DNA from: JAMXLO01 sp963776505
GTDB lineage: Bacteria; Pseudomonadota; Alphaproteobacteria; Acetobacterales; Acetobacteraceae
DNA length: 64,000 nucleotides
Assembly (NCBI GenBank): GCA_963776505.1
Contig: CAVZNH010000057.1
Span: 1-64,000 of the forward strand
Direction of reading: 5' to 3'
A program made the translations under genes and the position numbers. Shown one piece after another: positions 50,028 to 59,383 of this stretch. A model generated the notes under the pieces. The model did not search any database and was not told the DNA's origin. It saw only the letters and a list, made by a program, of their open reading frames with translations. Positions within the stretch are counted from its first letter, which is position 1. Every line of letters starts with the position of its first letter.

Positions 50028-50990
50028 ATGATCTGCGACGTCCATGCCCACTACATTCCGCAGGCATTCAGCGACTTCATGGGCGATCGCTTCTCGCCGC
50101 GGGTCGGTGTCTCGGCGCCGACGGGCATCGCGAGGCACCCGGTGTCAGACTCGCAGGCCGACATCCAAGGTAGGCTGGAGCTGATGGACGCCGCCGGCGT
50201 CGCGACGCAGATCTTGTCGCCCCATCATCCACCTTATCTGCCTGACGAAGCTGAGTGCGTGCAGGCGCTGCATCTGTTGAACGACGGTTATGCGGACCTG
50301 GCGCAGCGTTATCCGGGGCGGATCGCGTCCTACGTCATGCTGCCGCTGCCACACATCGACGCGTCGCTGCGCGAGATGGAGCGCGGCCTCGATCAGCTCG
50401 GCTGCGTTGGCGTCAACATGAACATCTCCTGTCTCGGGCGTTCGATTGCCGAGGCCGAATTCGAACCGATCTATGCCGAGATGAACCGGCGCGGCGCGAT
50501 CCTGTTCGTGCATCCGTCGGTGACAGGGGTTTGCTCGCCAGTGATCAACGACTGGGGGTTCCGCGCGGCGATCGGTAACTCGGTGGAGGACGCGATGTTC
50601 GTCGCGCACATGATTGCGCGGCAGCTACCGCACAGGTATCCGCGCATCCGCTTCATCGTGCCGCATCTCGGCGGCCCGATCCCCATGCTGCTGAACCGGC
50701 TCGACAAGCAGGGCGTGCGCGATCTGGGCGAGTTGGCGGAATTGCCGAGTGTGACGGCGCGGCGGTTCTGGTACGACACCGTATGCTACGGGTCCAAGGC
50801 TGCATTCACCTGCGCCTGCGAGGCGTTCGGCGTGGAGAAGCTGGTGACTGGCAGCGACTATCCAGTCCTACAAGCCTATGAGGAATACCGCGAGACGTTT
50901 GCGTATATCGCGGGAACGGGCCTGTCGCAGGAGGATGCGGACAGGATCCTGCATCACAATGCGCAGGCGCTGTTCGGCTTCGCTCACTGA
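50028..50990 (+). CDS. Amidohydrolase-2 family protein (ACMSD-like decarboxylase)
   Basis: A 320-residue TIM-barrel metalloenzyme. Metal ligands are the HxH in CDVHAHYIPQAF, the His in ILFVHPSVTG, the His in RIRFIVPHLGGPIP and the Asp in LVTGSDYPVLQAY. This set and the length fit the 2-amino-3-carboxymuconate semialdehyde decarboxylase/resorcylate decarboxylase group, which removes CO2 from aromatic or ring-opened acids. Ribosome site AGGGAGCGC before ATG 50028. Substrate not determinable. Confidence 0.85.
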   Translation: MICDVHAHYIPQAFSDFMGDRFSPRVGVSAPTGIARHPVSDSQADIQGRLELMDAAGVATQILSPHHPPYLPDEAECVQALHLLNDGYADLAQRYPGRIASYVMLPLPHIDASLREMERGLDQLGCVGVNMNISCLGRSIAEAEFEPIYAEMNRRGAILFVHPSVTGVCSPVINDWGFRAAIGNSVEDAMFVAHMIARQLPHRYPRIRFIVPHLGGPIPMLLNRLDKQGVRDLGELAELPSVTARRFWYDTVCYGSKAAFTCACEAFGVEKLVTGSDYPVLQAYEEYRETFAYIAGTGLSQEDADRILHHNAQALFGFAH

Positions 50991-51322
50991 CGAAAACTCG
51001 GCGATACCGTGAGCCATTGCCTGCCTTCGCGGTGCAGGCGGGTGCAACTTATGAGGGTGTAGCCTCAGCTACCGGCGTCGCAATTGGATCTGGCACAAGG
51101 TCTGGCATACATAAATTGAGACGATGCCTCCGGTGCGACGATGACCTTATCGACACCGAAGCGGAACAGCCGGGCTGATTGCTCTTCGCAGCCTCTCAAA
51201 GCGCTTTCACCGATGGGGAAATGAAATTGTTTGCCATCCGTGGGAATGCCCATTATTGGATGGCCGGAAGGATTTTGCCTCGATGGGAGACGCATGACCA
51301 ATACCGCTAGGGAAGCGGAGCA
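50991..51322. other. Intergenic stretch before the histidine kinase gene
   Basis: No confident gene. On the minus strand (51065-51253) a 62-codon frame reads MGIPTDGKQFHFPIGESALR and on to KVIVAPEASSQFMYARP; it looks protein-like but lacks a ribosome site. GC is slightly lower than the surroundings. The kinase promoter should lie here but no good -35/-10 pair stands out. Confidence 0.3.
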
Positions 51323-54012
51323 GTGACACGCCTTTCTGTCCACGGAACCGGCGCGCTTCAGCAAGAAGAATCCCCCTTTGAATATCTGAATAAGATACCG
51401 CTTGGCCTCTCCGAGGTGAATGCTGGGTGTAGTCTTGTTACCGGGCAAGGACCTGTCCCAATGATGGCTGACAGAAAGCCGATTGCTGGAAGCCATCAAC
51501 GCTCCGATCCAACGGAGGAGCCACTTTACCAAGCGAACAAGATGGAGTCGCTTGTCCGGTTGACCGGTGGGGTGGCTCACGAGTTCAACAATATCCTAAG
51601 TGTCGTTCTTGGGGCCGCTACCGCTTTGCGGTTTGACGCCGAAGCCCGCCAGGATACCAAAGCAATACGGCGTGCGAAGATGATTGAGCGATCGGCTGAG
51701 CGCGGGGGCAGATTGGCTGATCAGCTGCTTGCGTTTGCGCGGAATCAGATATTGCGACCGCAGTCGATTTCCGCCTACGACGCTTTGTCAGAAATACATG
51801 AATTACTCGCGCAGGCAGCCGGCGAGACCGTGCAGGTTCGTTTGCTGGCAGACCAAGATCTCTGGAATTGCCGCGTTGACCCAGGCCAGCTCGACTCGGC
51901 AATCCTGAACCTGGTGCTGAATTCGCGCGACGCGATGCCTGACGGCGGGAACATAACGCTGTCGTGCCATAATCGAACTGTGAGCGTCGAACAGCTGCGC
52001 AACCCGGCAAGTTCTCCCGGCGATTACGTTCGTATAGACGTCAAGGATTCCGGCACTGGGATTGCGGCTGATCTGCTGCCGCACGTGTTCGAGCCGTTTT
52101 TCACGAGCAAACCGATTGGCAAGGGGAGCGGCCTCGGTCTTGCTCAGGTGCATGGGTTCGCCGAGCAGTCCGGTGGGTGGGTTGAGCTGGAGAGCCACCT
52201 GGGGCGCGGAACGACTGTGTCAATCTATCTGCCGCGGCAGCCGGAAGCCGAAGTCACCAGCGCTGGTGCAGGATCTCGCACGAGAGGCGAACGCGACCGT
52301 CTTGGTGGTAGAACCAGAAACCGAGCTTCGGACAACGATCTGCGAAACCTTGGCTCAGTCCGAATATCGCGTTCTGGCAGCGACGAGCGCGTCCGGAGCA
52401 ATGGCGTATCTCGTTTCGGATGAGCCCATACAGGTCATTCTTGCCGAATCTCACCTTCCCGGCGGCGTCAATGGCATTTCTTTGCTGCGAGATGCCAGTC
52501 GCATCCGACCAGGTATACATGCCTTGTTGACCTGCCGTGCAAGTGATGCTGAGGCCGAGGGGAGCGGCCCTAAGGATGAGGGCGTGGAGGTTCTGACAAA
52601 ACCATATCAACCATCCGACCTGGTGCATCTGATAGGAGCGCTGCTCAAGAGCGCAACGTTCTCGATCGAGACGGAAGAGATATTGGCGGAGGTTCGCGAC
52701 ATCGGAGCGCCGGGGCCGTCGCCGGCAACGCGCAATCTGTCCGCTGACAAAGGGTCTGCCACATATGGGGCTCGTCGCACCGCAATCCGCCTGGGAGTCA
52801 TGCCCTTCAAGACCATGAAAACGACGGGCGACGACACCGCCTTCTCGTTAGGGCTGGCCGAGGAAATTACCGGAGCTTTTGCACGCTTTCGCTGGCTCAC
52901 GTGCGTTTCATCGGCATCGATCGCGACCGTATGGAGTGAACCCAGCCAGACACCCGCGTGGCAAGAACTTGATCTGGACTTTCTCGTGACAGGGACGCTT
53001 CGGACGGAAGCAAATCGGATCAGCATACAAGTACGGCTGCTCAACATGCGGGGCTCTGGCGAATTGATTTGGTCACGGGGCTTCGATAGCAGCCTGCTTG
53101 ATGTCTTGAACCTGCAGGAACGGATCGCATCTGCGACTGTTGCTCAGATCGCGCCGGAGGTGCTGGTCTGGGAGGCTGAAACCGCCCTTTTGCGTCCTCA
53201 GATAAACCCCTCTGCTTATGAGCTGATGCTGCGCGCCATTCCAGCGATCTACCGCCTGGATCAAGAGACCTTTCGAGCCGCCGGCACCCTGCTGGCAAGT
53301 TCCTTGAAAGCGGATCCATCAAGTGCTGCGTGCCATTCGTGGCTGGCACATTGGTACCTGTTATTGATCGGTCAGGGCTGGGCGGAGGATCCGGCCGGCG
53401 CAAGCCATCGCGCCGGCCAACTTGCACACCAGGCGATCGCGCTTGATCCGGGGGACGCCCGCGGCTTTACCGTCGCTGGGCATATTGAGGCTTTTCTGCA
53501 TAGGAAGGCTGAGGATGCGCTCAGCCTGCATGAACGTGCAATTGCGCTAAATCCTAACCTTGCCCTCGCATGGTGTTATTCCGGTCTGGCTCACTGTTAT
53601 CTCGGGCAGCATACCGACGCCGTTCGGCATGTAGAACGTGCTCGGCGGCTCTCGCCACATGACCCGCATGGCTTCTTCTTCGACATGGCATTGACCATGC
53701 CTTTTTTGCTTTCCGGCGACTACGAGATTGCGGCTCAACTGGGTAGGCGCGCCCGTCACGCCCATCCTGGGTTTTCATCGACATACAAGGGATTGCTTGC
53801 TGCTCTCGGCTACCTTGGGCTTGCCAGCGAAGCGGCCCAGTTGCGAGAAAAGCTATTGGAGCTGGAGCCGCAGTTCTCGGTTCGAGACGCGGTAGCCCGG
53901 TCGCCGCTACAGCGGGCAGGAGGACCTCGAAAGGTATGCTGATGGGCTTCGGCTGGCAGGTATTCCCGAGGGGACGCAGCTTTCAATCAACCAACCACCT
54001 TCGATCTACTGA
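51323..54012 (+). CDS. Hybrid histidine kinase with degenerate receiver, TolB-like domain and TPR repeats; two +1 frameshifts
   Basis: GTG start after GGAAGCGGAG. Residues 1-70 have no known domain. The kinase has an H-box (LTGGVAHEFNNILSVVLG, His about 86), N-box LNLVLNSRDAMPDGG, VKDSGTGIA and GKGSGLGLAQVHGFAEQSGG. After a +1 shift near 52250 a receiver follows (ANATVLVVEPETELRTTICE, LTKPYQP), but its phospho-Asp position reads ILAESHLPGG. Next come a TolB/FlgO-like domain (IRLGVMPFKTM, FSLGLAEEITGAFARF, FLVTGTLRTEANRISIQVRL) and several TPRs (HQAIALDPGDARGFTVAGHI, ALNPNLALAWCYSGLAHCYL). A second +1 shift near 53898 restores SGQEDLERYADGLRLAGIPE and a stop at 54012. Corrected length 895 residues. 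A two-component signalling role is inferred. Confidence 0.68.
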
Positions 54013-54769
54013 ACGGACAGACGCCGTGACGGCGTTGGCGAGCGGCCACAGCATAGTCGCCAAAGCCGCGCGCGGGGTTCTGGTTCGGCATGACGACGCT
54101 CTCGTGGTACGCGTCCCAGTCGTCATCGCTCATCGCAGCCATGTTGGGCACGATGGTTGTAGAGTTCAGGGTGTCGTCGGCATAAGCTTGACGCGGTAGC
54201 GGCTGCACCTGAAGCAACGGGAAATCGGCTCTGAGATGCACTGGCTTGTGCGTCTGCGTAAGGCGAAGATTGGTGAACAAGGGACCGAACCAGCGATCGG
54301 TCTCAACGATGCCTTCGTAGAGACTGTAGCCACCAGGGCTGGCGAGGTTAGCGGGTGCGCGTATCAGCAGGCTCCAGTCTGGAGCGGTGCGAGCCATCAG
54401 CCCGGTCCAGATCTGCAGCGTGCCAGGCTCGGGCAGAGACGTCAGAAACGGAGGAGCGCAGCCGCGCAATGTGGCAGGCGCACGGCTATCGAAAGTCTCG
54501 GAGAAATCAGGAAATTGAGCGGACGGCGACAGAGGGAGCCAGTCGGGAGCTCCGTCGAAGTACCAGAAGACGTCGTGCCCGTCCCATATCAATTGCAGAT
54601 CCATGGGAGGGAACAGCCACCAGCCATAGCCAGCCGCACTGGTGACCGCATCGCAGTAACGATAAGCGCGGGTAGGAAGCGTTCCGGCAGCCGCTCGATC
54701 GGCCCGCTGCGGCGGGCGGGCCTGTTCGATCAAGCGATGAAACTGCAGTAGCGATCCCGCACTGTCCAC
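53987..54769 (-). CDS. Hypothetical protein, DUF6065-like
   Basis: About 260 residues. It shows YGWWLFPPMDLQLIWDGHDV near the start, then LLIRAPANLASPGGYSLYEG, IVETDRWFGPLFTNLRLTQT and DFPLLQVQPLPRQAY. This layout (aromatic GW..FPP segment, then GIVETD) recalls DUF6065 proteins, but the match is from memory and distant. GTG 54769 was chosen because GGGAGG lies 10 bases upstream; GTG 54793 is the alternative. Follows a 58-codon ORF by about 40 bp and is probably in its operon. Its 3' end overlaps the convergent TPR protein gene by 26 nt. Function unknown. Confidence 0.5.
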   Translation of the reverse strand: MDSAGSLLQFHRLIEQARPPQRADRAAAGTLPTRAYRYCDAVTSAAGYGWWLFPPMDLQLIWDGHDVFWYFDGAPDWLPLSPSAQFPDFSETFDSRAPATLRGCAPPFLTSLPEPGTLQIWTGLMARTAPDWSLLIRAPANLASPGGYSLYEGIVETDRWFGPLFTNLRLTQTHKPVHLRADFPLLQVQPLPRQAYADDTLNSTTIVPNMAAMSDDDWDAYHESVVMPNQNPARGFGDYAVAARQRRHGVCPFSRSKVVG

Positions 54770-54805
54770 GACGGCGAAGCCTCCCAAACCCACGCGTTGC
54801 GGCGA

Positions 54806-54982
54806 TTACTTGCCGAGCGGGAGGCGGTAGCCGGCACCGAAGCGGATCCGGCCGGTGTCAGCAATGCTCGGAACCTTGGGCTGGTCCAACAACGAGGGGA
54901 ACTGCGACCGACAGCCTTGCAGTTCGGGGACAGGCAGGCCGGCGACACGGGCAGGAACAAAGCGCTTCGGCAGATTGTTCAT
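54806..54982 (-). CDS. Small ORF, 58 residues, upstream of the DUF6065-like gene
   Basis: ATG 54982 is preceded by ATGGAGTAATTCT, a good GGAG site. The peptide starts MNNLPKRFVPARVAGLPVPE, contains a single Cys (LQGCRSQFPS) and ends ADTGRIRFGAGYRLPLGK. It is rich in Pro, Arg and Gly with no transmembrane stretch. It resembles a leader-plus-core precursor in size and layout, but no modification enzyme other than the uncharacterised downstream protein is present. Preceded by two matching palindromes, so it is probably a regulated gene. Confidence 0.5.
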   Translation of the reverse strand: MNNLPKRFVPARVAGLPVPELQGCRSQFPSLLDQPKVPSIADTGRIRFGAGYRLPLGK

Positions 54983-55076
54983 AGAATTACTCCATTCTTG
55001 AAGTGGAAGTGCAATGACCGCGCGCCGGATTGCTTTTTGCGGCCAGGTGTCTCGAAGAGGACGACCCCTTTTTACC

Positions 55077-55120
55077 TCACGATTTCGTGATCGCGCAAGT
55101 GAATAATCACGTAAACGTGA
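55077..55120 (-). promoter_or_regulatory. Paired operators TCACG-N4-CGTGA
   Basis: Two perfect palindromes of the same consensus: TCACGATTTCGTGA at 55077-55090 and TCACGTAAACGTGA at 55107-55120. Their centres are 30 bp apart, close to three helical turns. They lie 95-138 bp upstream of the 58-codon ORF. A weak promoter (TTGCGC, then TAAAAA) would put the nearer palindrome in its spacer. A dimeric repressor binding cooperatively on one DNA face is inferred; no regulator gene is adjacent. Confidence 0.65.
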
Positions 55121-55248
55121 TAATACTGATTTAACATCGAAATGATCAAACACTGGTCGTCCGCGACTTTACCGTTAATCACGACGAACTGGTTGCGTAG
55201 CGGCAACGCTTCGGTTCGCGGTGCACGATTCCCAGCCAGCGGCTCAGA

Positions 55249-56250
55249 TCAATGGTAGTGCATGCCCGGCTGCACCTTGCCGCGAAACACCCAGTAGGCG
55301 TAGCCGGTGTAGGCCAGAATGATCGGGACCAGCATCACCGCGCCAACCAGCAGGAATCGCTGGCTCGATGGCGGTGCGGCAGCGTCCCAGATCGTGATGT
55401 CCGGGGGCACGATCAGCGGCCACAGGCTAATGCCCAGCCCGGCATAGCACAGCGCAAACCACGCCTGAGCGCAGAGCAGCGGCGCGAGGTCGTGCCGTCG
55501 CGACAGACTGCGCCAGAACAGCAGAGCGACCAGTGCCACCAGGATCGGCACCGGACTGGTGAGCGCGATCCCCGGCCAGCCGAACCAGCGTTCGCTGAAC
55601 GTCGAATTCAGCAACGGCGTCCACAGACTGACAGCGACGATGAACCCCAGCATTGCCACCGCCAGTACGCGCGCATATCGCCTGGCGCGCTGCTGCAGCA
55701 GGCCGCCGCAGCGCCAGATCAGCCAGCAGGCGCCTTGCAGCGCGTAGCCAACCACGACGGCGACGCCGCACAGCACGGTGAACCCGGTCAGCCAGTCCCA
55801 CCAGCCCCCGGCATACGCGCGATCCTGCACGCGGATGCCCTGAAGCAGGCCGCCCAACACGAGACCCTGGGAGAATGCCGCCAACGTTGAACCGGCGCAG
55901 ATCGCCCGATCCCACCACATGCGCCCCCGTGGGCTTATCGCGCGGAAGCGGAACTCGAAGCCGACGCCACGGAACACCAGCGCGAGCAGCATAGCGATGA
56001 TCGCCGGATACAGCGCCGGCAGGATCAGCGCATATGCGAGCGGGAACACCGCGAACAGACCACCGCCACCGAACACGAGCCAGGTCTCGTTCCCGTCCCA
56101 TACCGGCGCGATCGAATTCAGCATGACGTCGCGATCCTCGTCACGCCGCTCGATCGCGAGCAGGACGCCGACGCCCAGATCGAAGCCGTCCAGCAGGACA
56201 TACGCCAGCACTGCGAAGGCGATCAGACCCGCCCACACCACCGGCAGCAT
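55249..56250 (-). CDS. cydB: Cytochrome bd ubiquinol oxidase subunit II
   Basis: A 333-residue membrane protein with nine predicted helices. Family landmarks are VVWAGLIAFAVLAYVLLDGF (Asp in DGFDLGVG), PVWDGNETWLVFGGGGLFAV, FEFRFRAISPRGRMWWDRA and WPLIVPPDITIWDAAAPPSS. With CydA it reduces O2 to water using ubiquinol. The WDGNETW motif is intact. ATG overlaps the cydA stop by one base (TAATG), so the two are coupled. The tail VQPGMHYH is typical of the cyanide-insensitive (CIO) branch. Confidence 0.92.
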   Translation of the reverse strand: MLPVVWAGLIAFAVLAYVLLDGFDLGVGVLLAIERRDEDRDVMLNSIAPVWDGNETWLVFGGGGLFAVFPLAYALILPALYPAIIAMLLALVFRGVGFEFRFRAISPRGRMWWDRAICAGSTLAAFSQGLVLGGLLQGIRVQDRAYAGGWWDWLTGFTVLCGVAVVVGYALQGACWLIWRCGGLLQQRARRYARVLAVAMLGFIVAVSLWTPLLNSTFSERWFGWPGIALTSPVPILVALVALLFWRSLSRRHDLAPLLCAQAWFALCYAGLGISLWPLIVPPDITIWDAAAPPSSQRFLLVGAVMLVPIILAYTGYAYWVFRGKVQPGMHYH

Positions 56251-57645
56251 TACGGAGCCTCCCGCAAAGCAGGGGCCGGCGTGATTCCGGCGCTGCGCAC
56301 CGGCACGCCCGTCTGCGGACCGGACTCGCCTACCGTTGGTGGCCGGCGCATGAGACGAAGCACAAAGATAAGGCCGGTGCCAAACACGATCGCATACACA
56401 ACGATGAGTGCCGCCAGTGACGCCGCGACGCCGGGCACGCCGATCGGCGACGCGCTATCGGATGTGCGCAGCAGGCCGTAGACGGTGAACGGCTGGCGGC
56501 CGACCTCTGTGACTGTCCAGCCTGACAGCAACGCGATGAACCCCGATGGCGCCATCGCCAGCACGACGTAGCGAAGCCATCGAGACTCATACAGCAGCCC
56601 TCGTGCGCGCAGCCACGCTGCCCACACGCCAACGGCCGCCATCAGCACTCCCAACCCCACCATGATGCGGAATGCCCAGAAGATGACAGGCGAGTTGGGC
56701 CGGTCCTGCGGCGGGAATGATTTCAAACCTTGAACGGCGCCGTTCCACGTGTGCGTCAGAACCAGCGCGCCGAGATGCGGCACCTCAATGGCCCAGTTCG
56801 TCCGCTCCTCCGCCATGCTCGGCATGCCGAACAGGATCAGCGGCGTGCCAGGCTGCGTGTCCCAGTCGCCTTCCAGTGCGGCAACCTTTGCCGGCTGGTA
56901 TTGCCGCGTGTTCAGGCCATGCTGATCGCCGACCAGGATCTGGACCGGCGCGACCACCACGGCCATCCACATCGCCATTGAGAACATCAGCCGCGCGGCC
57001 TGGTTCTGCGCATCGCGCCGCAGATGGTATGCACCGACCGCGCCCACCGCGAACGCGACACACAGATACGACGCGATCACCATGTGCACGAGGCGGTAGG
57101 GAAACGACGGATTGAAGATGATCTGCCACCAGTCGTCCGGCAGAAAGCGCCCGTCCGGCGTCAGCGCGTAGCCTTGTGGCGTCTGCATCCACGAATTCGC
57201 CGCTAGGATCCAGAACGCGCTGATCAGCGTTCCGATCGCCACCAACAGCGTCGCCGCGAGATAGACGCCGCGTCCCACGCGCTGACGGCCGAACAGTAGA
57301 ATGCCGAGAAAGCCGGCCTCCAGAAAGAAGGCCGTCATGCACCTCGTAGCCCATCAATGGCCCGACGATCGGGCCGGCCTTGTCGGCGAAGCGCGCCCAG
57401 TTGGTGCCGAACTCGTACGCCATCACCACGCCGGAGACGACGCCCATGCCGAACACGACGGCGAACACCCGCAGCCAGTAGTGGAAGACATCGCGATACA
57501 CCTGCCGCCCTGTCGCGAGCGACATGGCCTCGAGCACCGCGAGGTAACTCGCCAGCCCGATGGTGAAGGCGGGCAGCACGATGTGGAAGCCGATGGTGAA
57601 GGCGAACTGCGCGCGGGCGAGAAGAACCGCATCAGATCCTGGCAT
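56250..57645 (-). CDS. cydA: Cytochrome bd ubiquinol oxidase subunit I, CIO type, one +1 frameshift
   Basis: Begins MPGSDAVLLARAQFAFTIGF then HIVLPAFTIGLASYL, with the haem b595 His. MAYEFGTNWARFADKAGPIV and the Glu pair of MGYEV-MTAFFLEAGFLG follow. An extra base near 57338 breaks EV from MTAFF; removing it gives 464 residues. The Q loop after GDQHGLNTRQYQPAKVAALE (with PSMAEERTNWAIEVPHLGAL) is short, which is the CIO form with low cyanide sensitivity. VGRQPFTVYGLLRTSDS is also conserved. Needs CydB, directly downstream. Confidence 0.9.
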
Positions 57646-57698
57646 GCCCACCTCGCGCGTTCAGGCCCGCCTGATAAGGGCAGATACGCGCGCTTGGT

Positions 57699-57971
57699 TC
57701 AAGCCGCTTGACGCATCTCCTCCGGCCGTACCTGCGTCAGGGTGCGCACGCCAACCACCTGGCGCAGGTTGCCCTCGACAAGGTGGACGACCTCGGCCGG
57801 CATCGCTGCCATGGCGATCTCGACATGCAGAGTCTCGCCCGAGCGGTGCGACCACATTCGGTCTGGGATCAGATCGCGCTTGGCGAATGGCTGCAACAGG
57901 CGTGTGAGAAGACCAGGTGCAGCATCCGCATCGAGCATGAAGCGGACGTCGACAGATAGATGGGCAGACAT
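57699..57971 (-). CDS. Small ACT-like domain protein
   Basis: A 90-residue protein resembling one ACT/AHAS-small-subunit domain: SVDVRFMLDADAAPGLLTRL, LLQPFAKRDLIPDRMW, ETLHVEIAMAAM and HLVEGNLRQVVGVRTL. Members bind small ligands or regulate enzymes. ATG at 57971 follows a GGAGTTCTCTCCC leader. A 9-bp hairpin (58019-58040) lies 47 bp upstream. Just ahead of the bd oxidase genes on the same strand, with 53 bp between, so co-transcription is possible. Confidence 0.65.
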   Translation of the reverse strand: MSAHLSVDVRFMLDADAAPGLLTRLLQPFAKRDLIPDRMWSHRSGETLHVEIAMAAMPAEVVHLVEGNLRQVVGVRTLTQVRPEEMRQAA

Positions 57972-58018
57972 GGGAGAGAACTCCGGATGAACGACGCGAA
58001 GGCTAAGGGCGGGTAATC

Positions 58019-58040
58019 CCCGGCTGCTTAGGCAGCCGGG
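58019..58040. terminator. Perfect 9-bp hairpin between DUF2125 and ACT-like genes
   Basis: CCCGGCTGC, TTAG loop, GCAGCCGGG. It follows the DUF2125 stop by about 70 bp on the minus strand and precedes the ACT-like gene by 47 bp. No T run follows on either strand, so it may be a terminator without a tail or a leader (attenuator-like) structure of the ACT gene. Confidence 0.45.
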
Positions 58041-58111
58041 CCGCTAATTCGCGTCGTGGTGCTCCGGATAGTCATTTCGGTACTATAGACGCCGATCGTG
58101 GCGATCGCAAA

Positions 58112-59149
58112 TCACGGCCACTCGATCTCTGGCAACCTCACCAGAGGGACCTGCCGCATCGACAGAGTGCGGTACTGTAGCGTGAGCGGTACCTCGACGT
58201 CCGGCGGACCGCCGTCGTCGGGGCTGTTCGCCAGCAGCGACAGCACAGCTTTGGCCGCGGTCGCGGCAGATCGGCTTATCGCCGCGTGTGCAGCCATCGA
58301 ATCGAGCGTCTCGGCATAACCAACCACGCGCGCGCTCGCCGCGCCCATCGGCTGCAATTGTTCATCGAGCGCCACCGTCGCGGTGCCGGTTAGGTCGAGC
58401 GGTCCCCACACCAGTGCCAGATGCCGGATCTCGAGCGAGCCGCCGCTATCACGCCAAGCTGTGGCCCGTTCCGCTGGCGTGCGTCCGGGCGGAACTGGCC
58501 CGCTCAGCGCGCCATCAACCGCCAGACTGGCAATATGCGATCCTAGCGGATGCGCCATCCGTGATGGCAAGGTCATCGCCACGGCCCGGAGGGCGAATGC
58601 CAGGGCCGGATCACCGGATTGCGCTGCTGGTCGGATGTCCAGGTGCAGGCTCGCCGAGTCGATTCTGGCATCGTCGCCCACCGGCGTATTGGCACGCAAA
58701 TGCTCTACGATAACATCCAGGAACGGGGGCAATCGCGCGGGCTGCAGCGGCAACTCAACGTCCATTCGGTTGGCAATAAAGGAGATCTCCGGATTCACGG
58801 CGAGGCGAAGCCGTTGCGTGCCTTTGGCTACGATCCGAAGCAGGCCCGGCCGTGGAAGTGCGATATGCAGCACGAGGCCATCGGCGCTCCACGCGAGCCC
58901 GCCCGGAATGTCGCTATTGCCGCCCGCCAGCGAAATCGCTGGAACGGTGAGGGTCGCGGCCAGCGGCCAGCCACCGCGAACCGGCACCCCGTGCGCTTCG
59001 ATCCAGCCCGCTGCGCGCTGCTCGCTTGCCCAGGCGGTAAAACCAGCTTCCAGATCGCGGATGACGATTCGCCAGTAGAGCGTGTCGGCCGCCAACAGCA
59101 CGAGCGGCGCGGCAAGCAGAACGATCCACAGCTTTCGCCTGCGCCACAT
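58112..59149 (-). CDS. DUF2125-family membrane-anchored protein
   Basis: A 345-residue protein. An N-terminal signal anchor (KLWIVLLAAPLVLLAADTLY) precedes WRIVIRDLEAGFTAWASEQR and GWPLAATLTVPAISL, which are characteristic of alphaproteobacterial DUF2125. The rest is rich in beta strands, as in AsmA/lipid-transfer-like periplasmic domains. Start ATG 59149 was chosen over 59197 because it lies after GGGGCGAGG and just before the anchor. A periplasmic envelope role is inferred; biochemistry unknown. The 234 bp before plsC hold no gene. Confidence 0.75.
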   Translation of the reverse strand: MWRRRKLWIVLLAAPLVLLAADTLYWRIVIRDLEAGFTAWASEQRAAGWIEAHGVPVRGGWPLAATLTVPAISLAGGNSDIPGGLAWSADGLVLHIALPRPGLLRIVAKGTQRLRLAVNPEISFIANRMDVELPLQPARLPPFLDVIVEHLRANTPVGDDARIDSASLHLDIRPAAQSGDPALAFALRAVAMTLPSRMAHPLGSHIASLAVDGALSGPVPPGRTPAERATAWRDSGGSLEIRHLALVWGPLDLTGTATVALDEQLQPMGAASARVVGYAETLDSMAAHAAISRSAATAAKAVLSLLANSPDDGGPPDVEVPLTLQYRTLSMRQVPLVRLPEIEWP

Positions 59150-59383
59150 CTTGCCTCGCCCCGAACCCGCGCCGCTTATAGGCAAACGGGGGGACAAGGC
59201 AAACGTGCGTCACTCTCTTTGCGCGCGAATATAGTCTGCCAATCTGCTACCCTTGCGCGTGGAGCCAGGGTTTCGTCCCACGCTGTGCAGATGCGGGTTT
59301 AGCATCGAATGTCGGCAAGAAACGTTCGCATTGCCAATGGCTTGCTGTTCCTGACTACAATTGCACACGAGGTTGCGAGGCAC

